This document shows, piece after piece, positions 22,706-35,094 of a DNA stretch of 64,000 nt. The translations under genes and the position numbers were made by a program. Each line of letters starts with the position of its first letter. The first letter of the stretch is position 1. This stretch comes from Citrus sinensis. Lineage: Eukaryota; Streptophyta; Magnoliopsida; Sapindales; Rutaceae. The DNA lies in NCBI RefSeq assembly GCF_022201045.2, contig NC_068559.1, positions 2,640,501 to 2,704,500 of the forward strand, written 5' to 3'. Below the pieces are notes generated by a model that saw only the letters and a program-made list of their open reading frames with translations, was not told the DNA's origin and did no database searches.

Positions 22706-23028
22706 ATATAATTGTATCGCTAGCTGCGGTTATATATATATATTACACTTATTTTCATGTGTTTCTTTAAAAGTAATTATTTTTGTTTCTTCACTTCTAG
22801 CCGTTTCTTGTTACCTTTTTATTATTTACTATAGATAATTTGCACAATCCCACAAAGACAGAGGACTTTAAAGCAACATAACCAAGAAGACTTTTCAAGC
22901 ATGTAATTATCTAGTTCGGGAAAAGGAAAACGGAAGGAAAAAGCATGAAAAGGGAAAAACAAAAAGGAAAAGATCAAGCGCATGCATCTATGTGTGGTTT
23001 TCTCTCTCTCATTATGTGAGAGACTACT

Positions 23029-23902
23029 TGGGTGGTGTTTGGTTTTAAAAAAGGGGAGAAGAAAAAAGTAGAGGCGTGGAAAGATGATGAGAGGAGCAGA
23101 GTGTAAAATTAATTTTTATTGTTTTATTTTACATTAAATTTGAAAGAAAAAAAATTACATATTTTTTATTTAGACAAATATGCCCACTATCTTTAATGTT
23201 AATATTGTTAATAAATAAAAATAATTAAACTATGAATTAATTTAATCTATAAATAGAGATTTCTTTTTTTTAAATTACAGCATCAAGTCATGGACAGCAG
23301 CTACGTTGACCGACGCTCACCACCGTTGACCGGTGCCGTTGACTGCAGTTGACTGTCATTTTTTTATCGCGTTAAATACATAATAATGATAAGAAATTGA
23401 TGATTTACTCATTGAAAATGTTAATTTTGCAAAAAATACACTATATAGTAGGAAATATGAGAGTAAAAATTTTCTCAAACATTTAAACAAGACTTGAAGT
23501 AAATAACAACGTTTATTAACATTTCTAACTCCATATAGTTGTAGATCGGCTCATGAGGATTCCATTGGTACATTTTTTATGGTAAAACGTGTTTCCGGCG
23601 AGTCTCCGATGACTCTCCGGCGATTCACTTTACTACTTTATTTTTTTCAAATAAGTTTATCCTATTAATTTAAAAAATAAATATAAATTATTTACACTTT
23701 AATTTATTTAAAATTAATTTTGTTTTGAGGATAATATTGGAATTTGTGTTTTAATAGATGAGAAATTTGAAATCTTTAATCATTGATAAGGAATACAAAT
23801 TCTTCAATTCCATTAAACTTGGTCTAACCAAACAGTGAAAAGTAGAAAAGAAATCAAATTCTTTTCCTCTCCCCACTTCCGTACCCTCAAGCAAACATGG
23901 CC
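23029..23902. mobile_element. Candidate MITE with imperfect terminal inverted repeats
   Basis: Inserted relative to the corresponding flank of copies 1 and 2. The left end reads GGGTGGTGTTTGGTTTT; the right end is the reverse complement of a GGCCATGTTTGCTTG-like sequence. Internal sequence is AT-rich except for a TTGAC-rich patch at 23300-23360. No ORF. Ends resemble Tourist/Harbinger termini, but the target duplication is not clear. Confidence 0.45.
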
Positions 23903-24718
23903 TTAGTTGCTTGATTCCCTCATTTTAGATCACGAAATGAACTTAAAGACAAATAATGTTAGCCAGCATTATTCATTAACCAACCTAGAGGCTACTTTTT
24001 AATTTATTTAGTGATTATATATATTCAGTGATTAATATGGATTACTTAATACATTCAGTAGAAATCATCTCATATATTGACATTACACCTTTGATTTTTT
24101 GGTAATTAACGTGTGCGATTTTAGTGTCATTTTGTCCTCCAACAAATTTTTATGAAGTTCCTTTTTTGCGTGCCCATCATAGATAATATTCTTTTAATCC
24201 CTATATTTTAATTTAAGTGCCCGTTCAGCTCCTACATTTTAAAAAATATCTCAAAACATCACTACTCTTAAATATATTATATTTGTCCCTTACTTTTTCT
24301 TTACTTTTGCAATAATATCATTGTTACAATGTTCTTGATATCAATTAATTTACCTATTGAAAAATTTAATTAATAAATAACAATTTTAAAAGAAGTAGTA
24401 TTTCCAGTACCCTTGCAATAATCTTGCTACTTATTATTTATAAATAAATTAATACCATCCAACTTCTATAAACAAATTAATTTACATTAATCCTAAAATA
24501 TAATAAGGAAAAAATTTACAATAATTTTTATTTTACTTTTAAGGCAATTTGATAAATTAATATTCTTTTCGCTAATGTCTTCAAGAATATTATTACAAGG
24601 ATATTATGTAAAAGCAAAGAAAAAGTAAGGTTATGATGTAATGTAATTAATAACAACGGTGCAATGAAGCATTTTTTAAAATATAGAAACTAAACAATCA
24701 TTTAACTCCAAATTTAAG

Positions 24719-25420
24719 TAGGGGTTGGCATGGGTTGGGTTGGAAAGAGTTTGTGAAAACTTAACCCAATCCATTATTGAATAGATTGAAATAAAAATAA
24801 CTCAACCCAATTAAATAAACATATTCAATCCAATTCAACCAAAACCTTAAATCATCGAGTTGGATTGGGTTGATTGAGTTGAAAATCGAATCAAAATTAA
24901 AAATTAAATAAAGAAGAAGATATGAAACTTGTAATAAAACTTATTAAAATCAAATATAATATATTATAGCATGAAAATTCTATTCATGGTCTAGTATTTG
25001 AAAAAAAAAAGAATATAGAATGAATAAATCAGAGAAATACCTTAGTTGACTGGGAATTGAGATTTAAGAAAGTGACTTTAGTTCTGATATTAGAGTCCAT
25101 AGTAAATGTAAGAACAAAATAGTCTCTTTTATTAAAAAAATAAAAAGAGGATAAAAAAATAGATTAGCTGTTTAGATTTTCAGGATTTTACAAATTGAGA
25201 ATTATTATTATTATTATTATTATGATGATGATGATGATGATGATGATGATGTGGGTTGGATTGGGTTAAATGGATTCATCATAATTAACCCAACCTTACC
25301 CAATTGTTAATTGGGTTCAAAAAAATTGACCTAATTAACCCATAATAACTCATTCAACCCGTCAAAATTAAATTGGATTGAGTTGAGTCCATCGGGTTGG
25401 ATTGAGTTTGCTCACCCTTA
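24719..25420. mobile_element. hAT-like non-autonomous element 1
   Basis: Ends TAGGGGTTGGCA and TGCTCACCCTTA are imperfect inverted repeats. The 8-bp target duplication is AATTTAAG (24711-24718) versus AATATAAG (25421-25428). The interior is full of GGGTTGG/CCAACCC-type inverted motifs and an ATT/ATG microsatellite (25200-25250), with no transposase. The sister segment near 47940 lacks it. Confidence 0.8.
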
Positions 25421-26700
25421 AATATAAGTATTAAACAAGTATTTATCAATAACCCAAACTTAACTAACTATAATGAGCTCTCAATAATCTTATCCATCTA
25501 TAATATTTGTGGAAATTTAAAGTTGGTTTCTTTTGGAAACTGCAAGTGGCTTAATTTCTAAGAAAAGTAGAAGGAAAAATAAAAAATAAAAATAAAAACT
25601 ATTGATTAGTGGCTACTTTCCTTAAATTTTCCATGAACTTACTCTAGAGACTGGAACCATTAAGCAATATTGTATACCTTATCTAATTGACAATACTGAC
25701 TTATTATCTAATAAGGGATTTCTTTACCTTATTAGATTAAGGGATAAACTAAAAGATAGTGGGGAAAAAAAGTGTATTTTTTAATCTTTAAATTTCTAAT
25801 CTTTTACTTTGATGAATTAACGATTCCTCATTTGGAACATTACTATGATAATATATAATTTATCTCAACTAATTTGGCATCTGATTTATTAATTATTTAT
25901 TGATTATTAATATCATTGATGATTGATGATAAAATCAACAAACAACTAACACATAATAGTTAATGATTAGTGACATGCATGTCAGCAGTTAAGATACAAA
26001 GCACTTATGTTAAAAATTGTATTATTATATAAACTATGTAACCGAATTATAGATCTAATGTTATCATTTAAAATAAAAAATTTGTATGCATTATTTAAAT
26101 TAACTTTAATCGCCCCAAGGTTCAAGTTTTATAGCTATTTTCTCTCCTTGTAAATATACAGGTAGCGTAGGGTGGATTCTGATGTTATTAGGTGTAGATT
26201 TTAAAGATATACTCTCTAAAGCTTTGGGCCCCGAACTAACTATGTCATATAATTTTAAAGATAAACTCTTGGTGGACTGATGATTGTAATGTCAATAGGT
26301 AGGAATATAGTTTACCAAAAAAAAAAAAAAATTAAACTACTCGTATATGACTAAAACATGAATTGTAAACGCCAATATACAATGCAACGAGCTGATTTTG
26401 GGCTCTCATTCTGACCAAAAAGCGAAGGCCTCAGCAATTGGCATTGGCCTCTCAGTACCCTTCCTAGAGAAGGAGTCAAAAGTCAAATTCATACACGTTA
26501 TTTTTTTAATTCGACAGCCCCGGCTTCCTAGCTGGCCCTCCAAAATTTAACTCAACTAAGAGCTTCAGGGAAAAAACTCAAGTTACTAATTAGTGGTACG
26601 CGGAGTGTCCACGTACGTCGATAAAACCCTAAAACAAATTCAAATCAATCCAAGGGCAATGTACACATTTCATATAACCACATATTCAACTATTGAAAAT
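25421..26700. other. Non-coding upstream region of HSP70-DC1 gene 1
   Basis: No gene. Parallels 47950-48183 plus 49091-49870 upstream of the second fusion gene. The site at about 25668 corresponds to the empty target of the Mutator-like element found at 48193-49081. Confidence 0.75.
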
Positions 26701-26714
26701 GCCCACCTTGCACA

Positions 26715-26722
26715 GAACGTTC
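26715..26722 (+). promoter_or_regulatory. Heat-shock element, distal, gene 1
   Basis: GAACGTTC: GAA and TTC units in the inverted spacing bound by heat-shock factors, about 90 bp upstream of the TATA box. Confidence 0.6.
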
Positions 26723-26778
26723 GTAGACGGTCACATTTCATGTAACCCCATAATCAACGTCCAGCAGGAAATGCCATG

Positions 26779-26791
26779 GAATGTTCCAGAA
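26779..26791 (+). promoter_or_regulatory. Heat-shock element, proximal, gene 1
   Basis: GAATGTTCCAGAA: three perfect alternating nGAAn units at the standard 5-bp period, 16 bp upstream of the TATA box. A fourth degenerate unit follows. Confidence 0.85.
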
Positions 26792-26806
26792 AGTTTGAAG
26801 ATCTCC

Positions 26807-26813
26807 TATAAAT
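26807..26813 (+). promoter_or_regulatory. TATA box, gene 1
   Basis: TATAAAT, followed about 25-35 bp later by the likely start-site region AAAGCATACTACACACAC, which is also present before gene 2. Confidence 0.8.
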
Positions 26814-26970
26814 TGCCAACTCCCTTAGGCAAAGCATACTACACACACAACGTTTCTTAGCTCTTGCTCGTTTGATAAGCATTACATTTTTTTTTTTTTG
26901 CTTCCTTTTTCTTTTAATTCCAAGAAAAAATAAATTTTTTACATTTATCTCATTTCTTTATTGGTAATTA

Positions 26971-28998
26971 ATGGCCAGAAAAGAAGGGGTACTAGGGATC
27001 GGGATCGATCTCGGTACCACGTACTCGTGCGTTGGAGTGTGGCAGCATAACAGAGTGGAGATCATAGCCAATGATCAAGGGAACAGAACGACGCCGTCTT
27101 ACGTGGCCTTCACCAAAAAGGAGCGTTTTGCGGGCAACGCTGCCAAGAACCAGTTAGCCATGAACCCCACCAACACCGTCTTCGACGCTAAGAGGCTGAT
27201 AGGGAGGAGGTTTAGCGACGTGTCGGTTCAGGAAGACATCAAGCTCTGGCCATTTAAAGTGATTGCTGGACCGAACGACAAGCCAATGATTGCCGTTAAA
27301 TACAAAGGCGGAGAGAAAAAGTACGCTGCTGAAGACATCTCTTCAATGGTGCTTGCCAAGATGCGTGAGATTGCCAAGGCGTACCTTGGTTCAAATGTGA
27401 AGAATGCAGTGGTCACCGTTCCAGCTTACTTCACTGACTCTCAGCGTCAGGCCACGAAGGATGCCGGAGCTATGGCCGGGCTTAATGTTTTGAAAATCAT
27501 CAGTGAGCCCACTGCCGCCGCCATTGCTTATGGTCTGCACAGGAAGGCTTCCTCTGAAAAGAATGTGCTGATTTTTGATCTGGGTGGAGGCACTTTTGAT
27601 GTGTCTTTGCTTACCATCGGAAAGGGCATCTTCAAAGTGAAGGCCACTGCCGGAGACACACATCTCGGTGGTGAAGATTTTGACAACCGAATGGTGAATC
27701 ATTTTATTCAGGAGTTTAAGAGGAAGAAAAAGAAGGATATCAGCGGCAGCCCTAGGGCTGTTCAGAGATTGACAACTGCTTGCGAGAGGGCCAAGAGAAC
27801 TCTCTCATCAACTTCTCAGACTACGATTGAAATCGATTCCTTGTACGAGGGTATTGATTTCTCTTCAGTAATAACGCGTGCAAGATTTGAAGAGCTCAAC
27901 ATGGACCTCTTCAGGAAGTGCATCAAGCATGTTGATATGTGCTTGAGGAATGGTAAAATGGACAAGAGCAGAGTGGATGATGTCGTTATCGTTGGTGGCT
28001 CTGCTAGGATCCCTAAGGTGCAACAACTGCTTCAGGAATTCTTCAACGGAAAGAGACTCTGCCAGAACATCAACCCAGATGAGGCCGTAGCTTATGGTGC
28101 TGCAGTTCAGGCCGCCGTGTTGAGCGGCAACCGCAGTGACAAGGTTGAGGATACCGTCGTCTTGGATGTGAACTCTAATTATAATTCATCACTTGAGCTG
28201 AAAACCACTACTAGTTTTGCAGCTCAAGATTTACCAAGCAGAGCAGGTCATAAAACCCACCGGGCTCATGACCTACAGCTGAAGAACCACAAAATACTCA
28301 GCGAATGCAATGGATGCAAGAGACCTGCTTTTGGGCTGATGTATAGATGTGAGCTGTGCAACTTCAATCTTCATATCCCCTGCATGTTCATTGACCGCAA
28401 GCCTGCTGCCAAACATGAATTCTTCGGGAACTCCACTTTCAAATCCTTACCCAAACTCCCCGGGATATGCTCTACTAGAGATTGTAGAGATTGTAACAAA
28501 CACTGTCATGCGTGTGCAAGACCCGCAGATGGTTTTGTCTACCATTGCGAAGAGAAAGGCCGCAACTTGCATCCCTGTTGCTTCAACCTCCCGCGTAAGC
28601 TGGCTATCGGTTCTGTTGAATTTGTGCTTTCTGATAAGGAATTATCACAAGAGTGCATTTGGTGCGAAAGTAAAAGGCTTCAAGGAAGTGCAAGCGATAA
28701 TTGGGGGTGGTCTTATGTATCCAAGTGTAACAATTACCATTGTCATGCATTTTGCTCTACTGAAATGTTGCTGGAGAATTGGAAAAGTAGTGAAGAAAAG
28801 TCTAAGGATAGTACTTATTACTCTTTGGTGCCGAACAGTCTGAAGCTTCCAGTTAAAAGTCAGTTGAAACGCAACAAAGGGAGGGGCAACAAATATTTGA
28901 TGATAGCCAAAGGGTTCTTTCAAATTCTTGTCAGTATCTTCATCGGCGACCCAACTACTTTACTTGCATCTCTAATCTTGGGTCTGGTCATGAACTGA
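26971..28998 (+). CDS. HSP70 ATPase-DC1 zinc-finger-tail fusion protein 1
   Basis: Single-exon, 675 residues. Residues 1-390 are a complete HSP70 nucleotide-binding domain: IDLGTTYS at 12-19, FDAK with K74, the [11 protein letters not shown] block with E179, [14 protein letters not shown] from 201, and [12 protein letters not shown] from 339. ATP-contact and catalytic residues (D13, K74, E179, D203, T208) are present. The usual interdomain linker is altered to [10 protein letters not shown], and the whole substrate-binding domain, lid and EEVD are missing. In their place are three DC1 modules, about 433-471 (H433, C446, C449, C460, C463, H468, C471), 482-537 (C512, C515, C526, H534, C537) and 553-595 (C562, C565, C586, H592, C595). 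A basic stretch (630-641) and hydrophobic segments 643-658 and 662-674 follow, suggesting a tail-anchored membrane protein. Heat induction is inferred from the promoter. Binding partners of plant DC1 domains are poorly known (zinc, lipid or protein). Confidence 0.93.
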   Translation: MARKEGVLGIGIDLGTTYSCVGVWQHNRVEIIANDQGNRTTPSYVAFTKKERFAGNAAKNQLAMNPTNTVFDAKRLIGRRFSDVSVQEDIKLWPFKVIAGPNDKPMIAVKYKGGEKKYAAEDISSMVLAKMREIAKAYLGSNVKNAVVTVPAYFTDSQRQATKDAGAMAGLNVLKIISEPTAAAIAYGLHRKASSEKNVLIFDLGGGTFDVSLLTIGKGIFKVKATAGDTHLGGEDFDNRMVNHFIQEFKRKKKKDISGSPRAVQRLTTACERAKRTLSSTSQTTIEIDSLYEGIDFSSVITRARFEELNMDLFRKCIKHVDMCLRNGKMDKSRVDDVVIVGGSARIPKVQQLLQEFFNGKRLCQNINPDEAVAYGAAVQAAVLSGNRSDKVEDTVVLDVNSNYNSSLELKTTTSFAAQDLPSRAGHKTHRAHDLQLKNHKILSECNGCKRPAFGLMYRCELCNFNLHIPCMFIDRKPAAKHEFFGNSTFKSLPKLPGICSTRDCRDCNKHCHACARPADGFVYHCEEKGRNLHPCCFNLPRKLAIGSVEFVLSDKELSQECIWCESKRLQGSASDNWGWSYVSKCNNYHCHAFCSTEMLLENWKSSEEKSKDSTYYSLVPNSLKLPVKSQLKRNKGRGNKYLMIAKGFFQILVSIFIGDPTTLLASLILGLVMN

Positions 28999-31342
28999 TC
29001 GATGCTGGGTTTTAAGTTTTGTGTATAGGATCTTGTTGAATCTAATATTAATTAGATAGCATTTTTAAAAAATATATACGAGAACATATATAATTAATAT
29101 CTAATCCTATAGTGTATGGAGAGACTAATTGAAGGAAATCTACTTTAAAGTTTTACTTGTCTCTCCCTAGTTTAACGAGTGGTTAAGATTGAGTTTTTTA
29201 TTTTTTTTTCTTTCACTTTATTTACAATCAAATCAACTTTTTTATGAAGGTAACAAAATCAACTTTCACTTTATTTACTTTTACAATCAAGTTATGAAGG
29301 TAAGGATAGAATTTTTAGCGTTTGATTAGAATTCTTGTAGTTTACTTTGAATTACAATTCTCCCCTTCCATTATCAAGTCAACTTTCACTTTATTTACTC
29401 TTACAATCAAGTTATGAAGGTAAGGAAAGAATTCTAATGCAAAGTAAACTACAAATAACAATAACTTATCTAGTAATTGATACTAACAAATCATGTAATT
29501 AAGAAGATTAATAAAATCAAAACAATGGAATTATGGAAGGGGAAAAAAGGCACTTTCTAATTGAAAGAGTAACGTACCTTTTGACTCTTGAGAGAAATTA
29601 TCATCAGATAGCTTTTCCCATCAACTCTTAGCGTTTGATCACAGAATCTCGAACAAGATGAAGCCGGAAAAAGGATAAATCAATAAAACAAACGGAAAAA
29701 AAAAATGAAGACACATTAACGTAAATGGTGATACTGGAAGAGAAGCAATATAGTTTGAGAACTGTTAGGAAAACTCGACTAATTTGCAAAAGCAATATAT
29801 GGCTGTAATGCTGAACATTCTGTTCATCGTTTTTCAGAGGTTATCATCGTTTACTTTGGCCTTCACCAACTGGGGCAACGAGCCAAGTCGTTGGCCTTTT
29901 AGGGGGTTTTGATTCGTTAAACTAAGGGCACAATGACATGTGGGGTTCATAATTCATTTCACCGACTACTTATTATCTTTTAGGGCAAATACAAAAACGA
30001 TCAGTCATGCAAGGAAGATGCTCCTCATTTAATTTTCTTTAATGGACTCCTTTCTGGCTTTTGATGCTTTTCATATTTTTTTTCTTCATATTACTAATCT
30101 TGTTCATTAGTTTAACTTGGAATTATAATTAGGTTTCAACTTTATGCTAATTTAATTGTATACCACGTTGTATAATGCTATATTTACACTTTTTTTTTTA
30201 ATTTTTCAGCATTTCCTTGCAATGTCTTTCTAATATGACGGATCATCATTAATCCATCTTGTAATTTATTATCCTTTTTTTTCTTAATAATATAAATTTT
30301 TAATGGAATGAGAAAGCTAACTTGCTGGACATCAACTTTTATTTAATATTATTATTATTAATATTTTTATTCAAACTTTTAATAATTACCATAAGTGCAG
30401 AACACATCCACAATCAACTGAATTATACTCGAGGCCTTAACCCATCAAATCTTTATCTTCATTAATTACAGTCAATTTTATTAACCGTTAGTGTTCTAAT
30501 TCGCTCGATTTTAAATTCACAATTAATGATGGCAGTCCATTTGGGTTGAAAAAGTTGACGACATCGATATGGTCTTCTTAATTAATTTAATTCAGAGAAT
30601 ATTACTTCAGCTGTCATCCATCAAAAGCAACATGGGATTCAAATGCGTTTTCAATATCGACCCTACAATACAACTTCCTATCTACGACAACTTCCGTTGC
30701 AAGTTCTCAAGTCTCTTGCTAGCTAAGATATGAAAAAAAAAAAAGATTAATTATAATTTCCAATTTTCCATCACCCCGACTCAGTATCCTTCCGGGCCGG
30801 TGAGAAAATTGGCTGAGATTTTCCAGGAATTTTCAACGAAATTACTCTTAAATTGTTAAATAAAAGAAGAATGCATACGCTTCTTTGTCGGTTGCTTGCA
30901 ATATCTTCTTCCTACGATATCATTCTTTTTCTAGTTTTTTCTCCCTATAAAAAATATTTGACAGAACTCTAGCATCAAATCGGATGCTTCTTTTTTATGT
31001 TTTCCAAATAACACTTTTATCAATTTCATCCAATTCTCTCTTCTTGTTCTTCTTTTTTTTTTTTTTTTTTGGTCCTCCATGAAATACGTAACTATTCATG
31101 AATTCATAATGTTAAAGTCATTTTTATAATTCCAGATTAAATTGAACCAAAAAAAAAATGCATCCATATTTATTAATTCAGAAGTGATTCAAGTGAAACT
31201 AAAAATGAAAAATAATAAATTCAGCCCATTAAGGCCTAAAGGCCCAAATCAACTTAAAGTAAAGGAGCGCCCACTTACAGGTAATCTCCTATTGGGCGGA
31301 CGGGCTGAATTTGGTCCAAGTATCTTTTCCTAATTCAGAACT
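28999..31342. other. 3' flank of HSP70-DC1 gene 1
   Basis: No gene. After the stop it follows gene 2 for about 50 bp, then joins at about 29040 sequence homologous to 54070-56260. The 1.6 kb that follows gene 2 (52470-54070, with AATAAA at 52620) is absent here. AT-rich, with short local repeats near 29230-29420 (CAACTTTCACTTTATTTAC repeated). Confidence 0.75.
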
Positions 31343-32087
31343 AGGGCTGGGCAAAATCAAATTCGGATCAACCCGATTGAATTTTGGGTTAGTCGAGTTG
31401 CATAGAAATCCATCCGAATTTAATCTAAATTTATAATTCGATCCGATCCGATCCAAATATATTCGGATCGAGTCAAAAAATAGGTTAAATTCGATTCGAA
31501 TCGGATTCAGATTAAAAACAGTTTGGATTGAAAAATGAAAAATGTATGGTCATTGAAAAAAAAATTAAGACATTACAGTTTTCTTTACTATAGGTTTTCT
31601 TATCATTAGCCGGTGAACATCAAAATTTTACAACTTATATATGATAATAATCACAACATGAAGAAATACCATCAAAATTTCAAAACACAAGGCTCAGGTT
31701 GCCGAGTTGGAGAATTCGAGTTCCTGGGTTGAAGTGGAGCTTGAAGGCGAGAAACTTGGCGATGGATGGTGCCTACAGATCCAGTGGTTATGGCTGTGTC
31801 TGTGAATGATCGACGGTGGTTGTGCTACGTCTTTGTGTCAGCGTCGATTTGCTTTTGTGATTGAAACCTAATCCGTGAACCCTGATTGTGTGAGAAACTC
31901 GATTTGTGAAAACTGGAGAGTGAAGACTGAAAAAGAAGAAATCGAGTCTGTGAAGATTGAAGAGTGAAAACTAGAGAAGAAGCAACGAAGAGAGTGAAGT
32001 GTGAGGCTGTGAAGCGTGAGTAAAGGATGTCTTGTGCAATTTTTTGTTTGCGCGTGGGTGTGTCAGTGTGTGTGTGGGGAGATGGGG

Positions 32088-34804
32088 TAGGGATGGCAAC
32101 ATAACCCGGACTCGGACAAACTTGGATAATCCGATCCTGGTTGAACCCGCATCGAAGTTGAATTAAATACGGAACCAGATTTAATTTTTTAAACCTGAAC
32201 ATATCCGGGTTTAGGTAAACCTATATATCCGGAACCTGGACTCAAATATCTTTATTTTAATATTATTTTTTAATAATTTGTAATATAAATATAAAAGAAA
32301 AAAAGGGACAAAATAGCCCTAGCACAACCGGCCTTAGTTTGCAATTCACATTTTCCTCTTCTCAAATCTCACATATGTGGGCTGTTGACCATATTTTTTA
32401 TTCTCTTCATCAAATCAAATCGTCGTCGTCGTCGCTTCAGCCATTTCCTCTTCTCTACATTCATTATCAATATCATCAGTTGTTGTGTTCATCATTATTA
32501 GTCGCTCTGTTCCTCTCCTCTACGCTGTCGCGACATCTAACATTTCTCAATCGTTCAACTGCTGCAAAATTGAGTGGTCTAACTTCCACCTCTAAGCCCA
32601 CCTCTGCTTCTCTCTTGTCATCTCTTCATAAACTTTCTCTCTCTCCATGGTTTTTGTGGAGATAGTGTGTGGGCTGCCTTTGATGCCATTGCATGGTGGA
32701 TCAGGGTGGGTCACTGTCTTTGATGTTGTTGGTTATAACTTTTAATGCTATTGATGTCAATGTGTAAGTGTACACAACAAGTAATATAATGATGAGTATT
32801 CAAGATCGTCTCCACAGAGATTGATGTTATCAGACTTGCTACAACAATCTTAACAGTGTAGATTTTGTTCTAAATTAAAATAAAATAATTAATGAAACCA
32901 ATATAATAATTTAAAAAACGCAATAAATAAAATGCAACAAAATAAATTATCACGTCAAACTCAAGGATAAAACCCATAGGAATGTAGAGTAGTTGAGTGA
33001 ATAAACTCTCTCAATAGTTTTGACTAGCAAAGTAAATTATTACGTCAAATTCAAGGATAAAACCCATGAGAATGTAGAGTAGTTGAGTAAATAAACTCTC
33101 TTAATGGTTTTGACTATTTTTTTAATGTTTGGCTTGGTTGCTACAGCAGTGGGCAAAATCCTTATGCATCCTCAGTTGTTGCATGTTGAATATCTTATAT
33201 CTATATGCAATATAATAGTGATCAATTATTATGCCAACATAAGATATAGCATTACACGCTTAAGTTTTATTTACCCTATAAGGTGAATCCTTATATCTAG
33301 TTCATCATTAATTTTAAATTAAGCATGACCCTTTTGGGATGAACATAAGATATAGCATTACACGCTTAAGTTTTATTTACCCTATAAGGTGAATCCTTAT
33401 ATCTAGTTCATCATTAATTTTAAATTAAGCATGACCCTTTTGGGATGAAGTAAAACTCAATCCAGGAAGCCCAATGTAAAACCAAGCATTGCTCTGATAT
33501 GTTCCACTAAGAGAGGCATTTTGTGGTTCTTTCTTAGCTAGTATCATTAAATGGGTGATCAGCCAAAATAATGAATAAAAATAAATACTATCAAAATAAA
33601 ATGTTACACTAAACATGCAACAACACATATTTTCAGTCAATAAACCATTAAGATTATTTATCACTCAACCACAAATAAATTTAATTCACGATTTACAAAA
33701 GAAAAATAAAAAACAAGGTTTCGGCCATGAAACACATCTCTATGAATAAATAGAAAATAAGAAAACAAGAGAAGAATAATAAGGACTAAGCTCCCAATTG
33801 ATTTTTGTAAATTCTCCTCTTGTGCAGCCCTTAATCTCTCTCTTAAATTCTGTTATTCTTTTGTTTCTTTGTGGTTTTTCTCCTTGAGTGACGGCTCTCT
33901 CTTTTCCTTATGATTTGTGCTCCTTTTATAGTTGAAAATTAGGATAAACGAAAGCCTAGGTCGCGTATCTTCCAGATTAGGAAACTGCAGATTACAATAT
34001 TCTGTAAAATTTTCTCTATCGTTGTTCCAAGATTGCTACAGCAACGGATGTTGCAGCAACGATGCTACAACAACTTCACTGTTCTAGATTTGTTTTAATT
34101 CTTTTGTAGCCAAGTTCTTTTTCATCTTTTGTAAACCTATTGCAGTAGCATTTCTTCCTTGAAATTTGAGATTCCAATCACTTACAATTATGTACACAAT
34201 CTAAGCACATAAAAATTATTCTAAAATAACGTAATTTATTAAAAATAAACTAAAATGGTTTTTCATGCAAAATAAAACTAAAATGCAAATAAAAACATGT
34301 CATTTACTCTCAAAGTAATCTTGATTTAAGTTTAAAAATGTCTTAATAACTCTCATTTCATATAGTTATCAAACGCCATTACAATTCAAAATTAATTGTA
34401 ATTTTCATGCATCCACTCCTTATATTAATTTAATCTTAATTTTGTTTTTACAGTACTTGCAGCATCTCTATATCTCTATAAGCTTCTATAAGCTTTTATC
34501 ATGTGAACTTGACAAAATATCATCAACTAAGAGAAAAAATGTTTCATCGGGTTTACTTTGTGATTAAAGTGTAGTATCCAACTTCATAAGGAGATGGCAT
34601 TTTTTTTTTCAAATCATAATTCATAAAGCAATCCGGGTTTCAAACCCTGAATTCAGAAACCCAGATTTTTCTGGGTTGAACCCATTCCAGACCCATATGT
34701 AGGAAAATCAGGTTTATATTCGGGTCCGGTACAAAAAAAATAGTATCCAGGTCAGAAACCGAAAATACCGAACCCGATCTCGGACTCGGATTTTGCCATC
34801 CCTA
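32088..34804. mobile_element. hAT-like element 3, nested inside element 2
   Basis: Inverted ends TAGGGATGGCAA and TTGCCATCCCTA are perfect over 12 bases, followed by CCGGACTCGG-type subterminal motifs. The flanks GATGGGG and GGTGGGG could be a degraded target duplication in a GT-rich stretch. The interior carries tandem duplications (32943-33110 and 33241-33447) and no transposase. Confidence 0.75.
33241..33447. repeat. 106-bp tandem duplication
   Basis: AAGATATAGCATTACACGC through CCCTTTTGGGATGAA appears twice with a 106-bp period. A similar tandem pair of about 75-80 bp lies just upstream at about 32943-33110. Inside hAT-like element 3. Confidence 0.85.
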
Positions 34805-35094
34805 GGTGGGGGGTGGCCTGTGTGAGTGTGCTTAGGGAGGTGGTGTGTTTGAGTGTGTGTCAGTGTGTGTGTGTGTTTAATTTTTATTTCTTTTTTTTTC
34901 AATAGCCAAATCCAATCAGATTTTTGGATTGGATCAGGTGAACCCAATATGATGACGATCCGATCGGGTTTGCTAAATTAAATCCGATCGGGTTAGGTTA
35001 ATAACCCGATCTGATCCAAACCTGATTTTTTTCGGGTCAGGTCAAGTTATTTGCCCATCACTATTCAAAACCACGATATCAACATGGATAATTT

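Larger units (their letters stand above)
31343..35063. mobile_element. hAT-like element 2 (outer), interrupted by a nested element
   Basis: Ends TAGGGCTGGGCAAA and TTTGCCCATCACTA. Target duplication TTCAGAAC (31335-31342) versus TTCAAAAC (35064-35071). The sister locus near 56260 has the uninterrupted target (CATTCAGAACC). Subterminal GATCCGAT/ATCGGATC motifs. No transposase ORF. 32088-34804 is a second element inside it. Confidence 0.8.

Noticed and set aside
27391..27702. Long minus-strand ORFs antisense to HSP70 (also 50823-51134 and 58291-58560)
   Set aside because: Antisense ORFs of this kind follow from HSP70 codon composition and conserved protein sequence; no independent start or promoter evidence.
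32339..32665. 108-residue ORF inside hAT-like element 3
   Set aside because: Low-complexity Ser/Leu-rich translation of CT-rich DNA, no domain, and the start is not ATG-supported by context.
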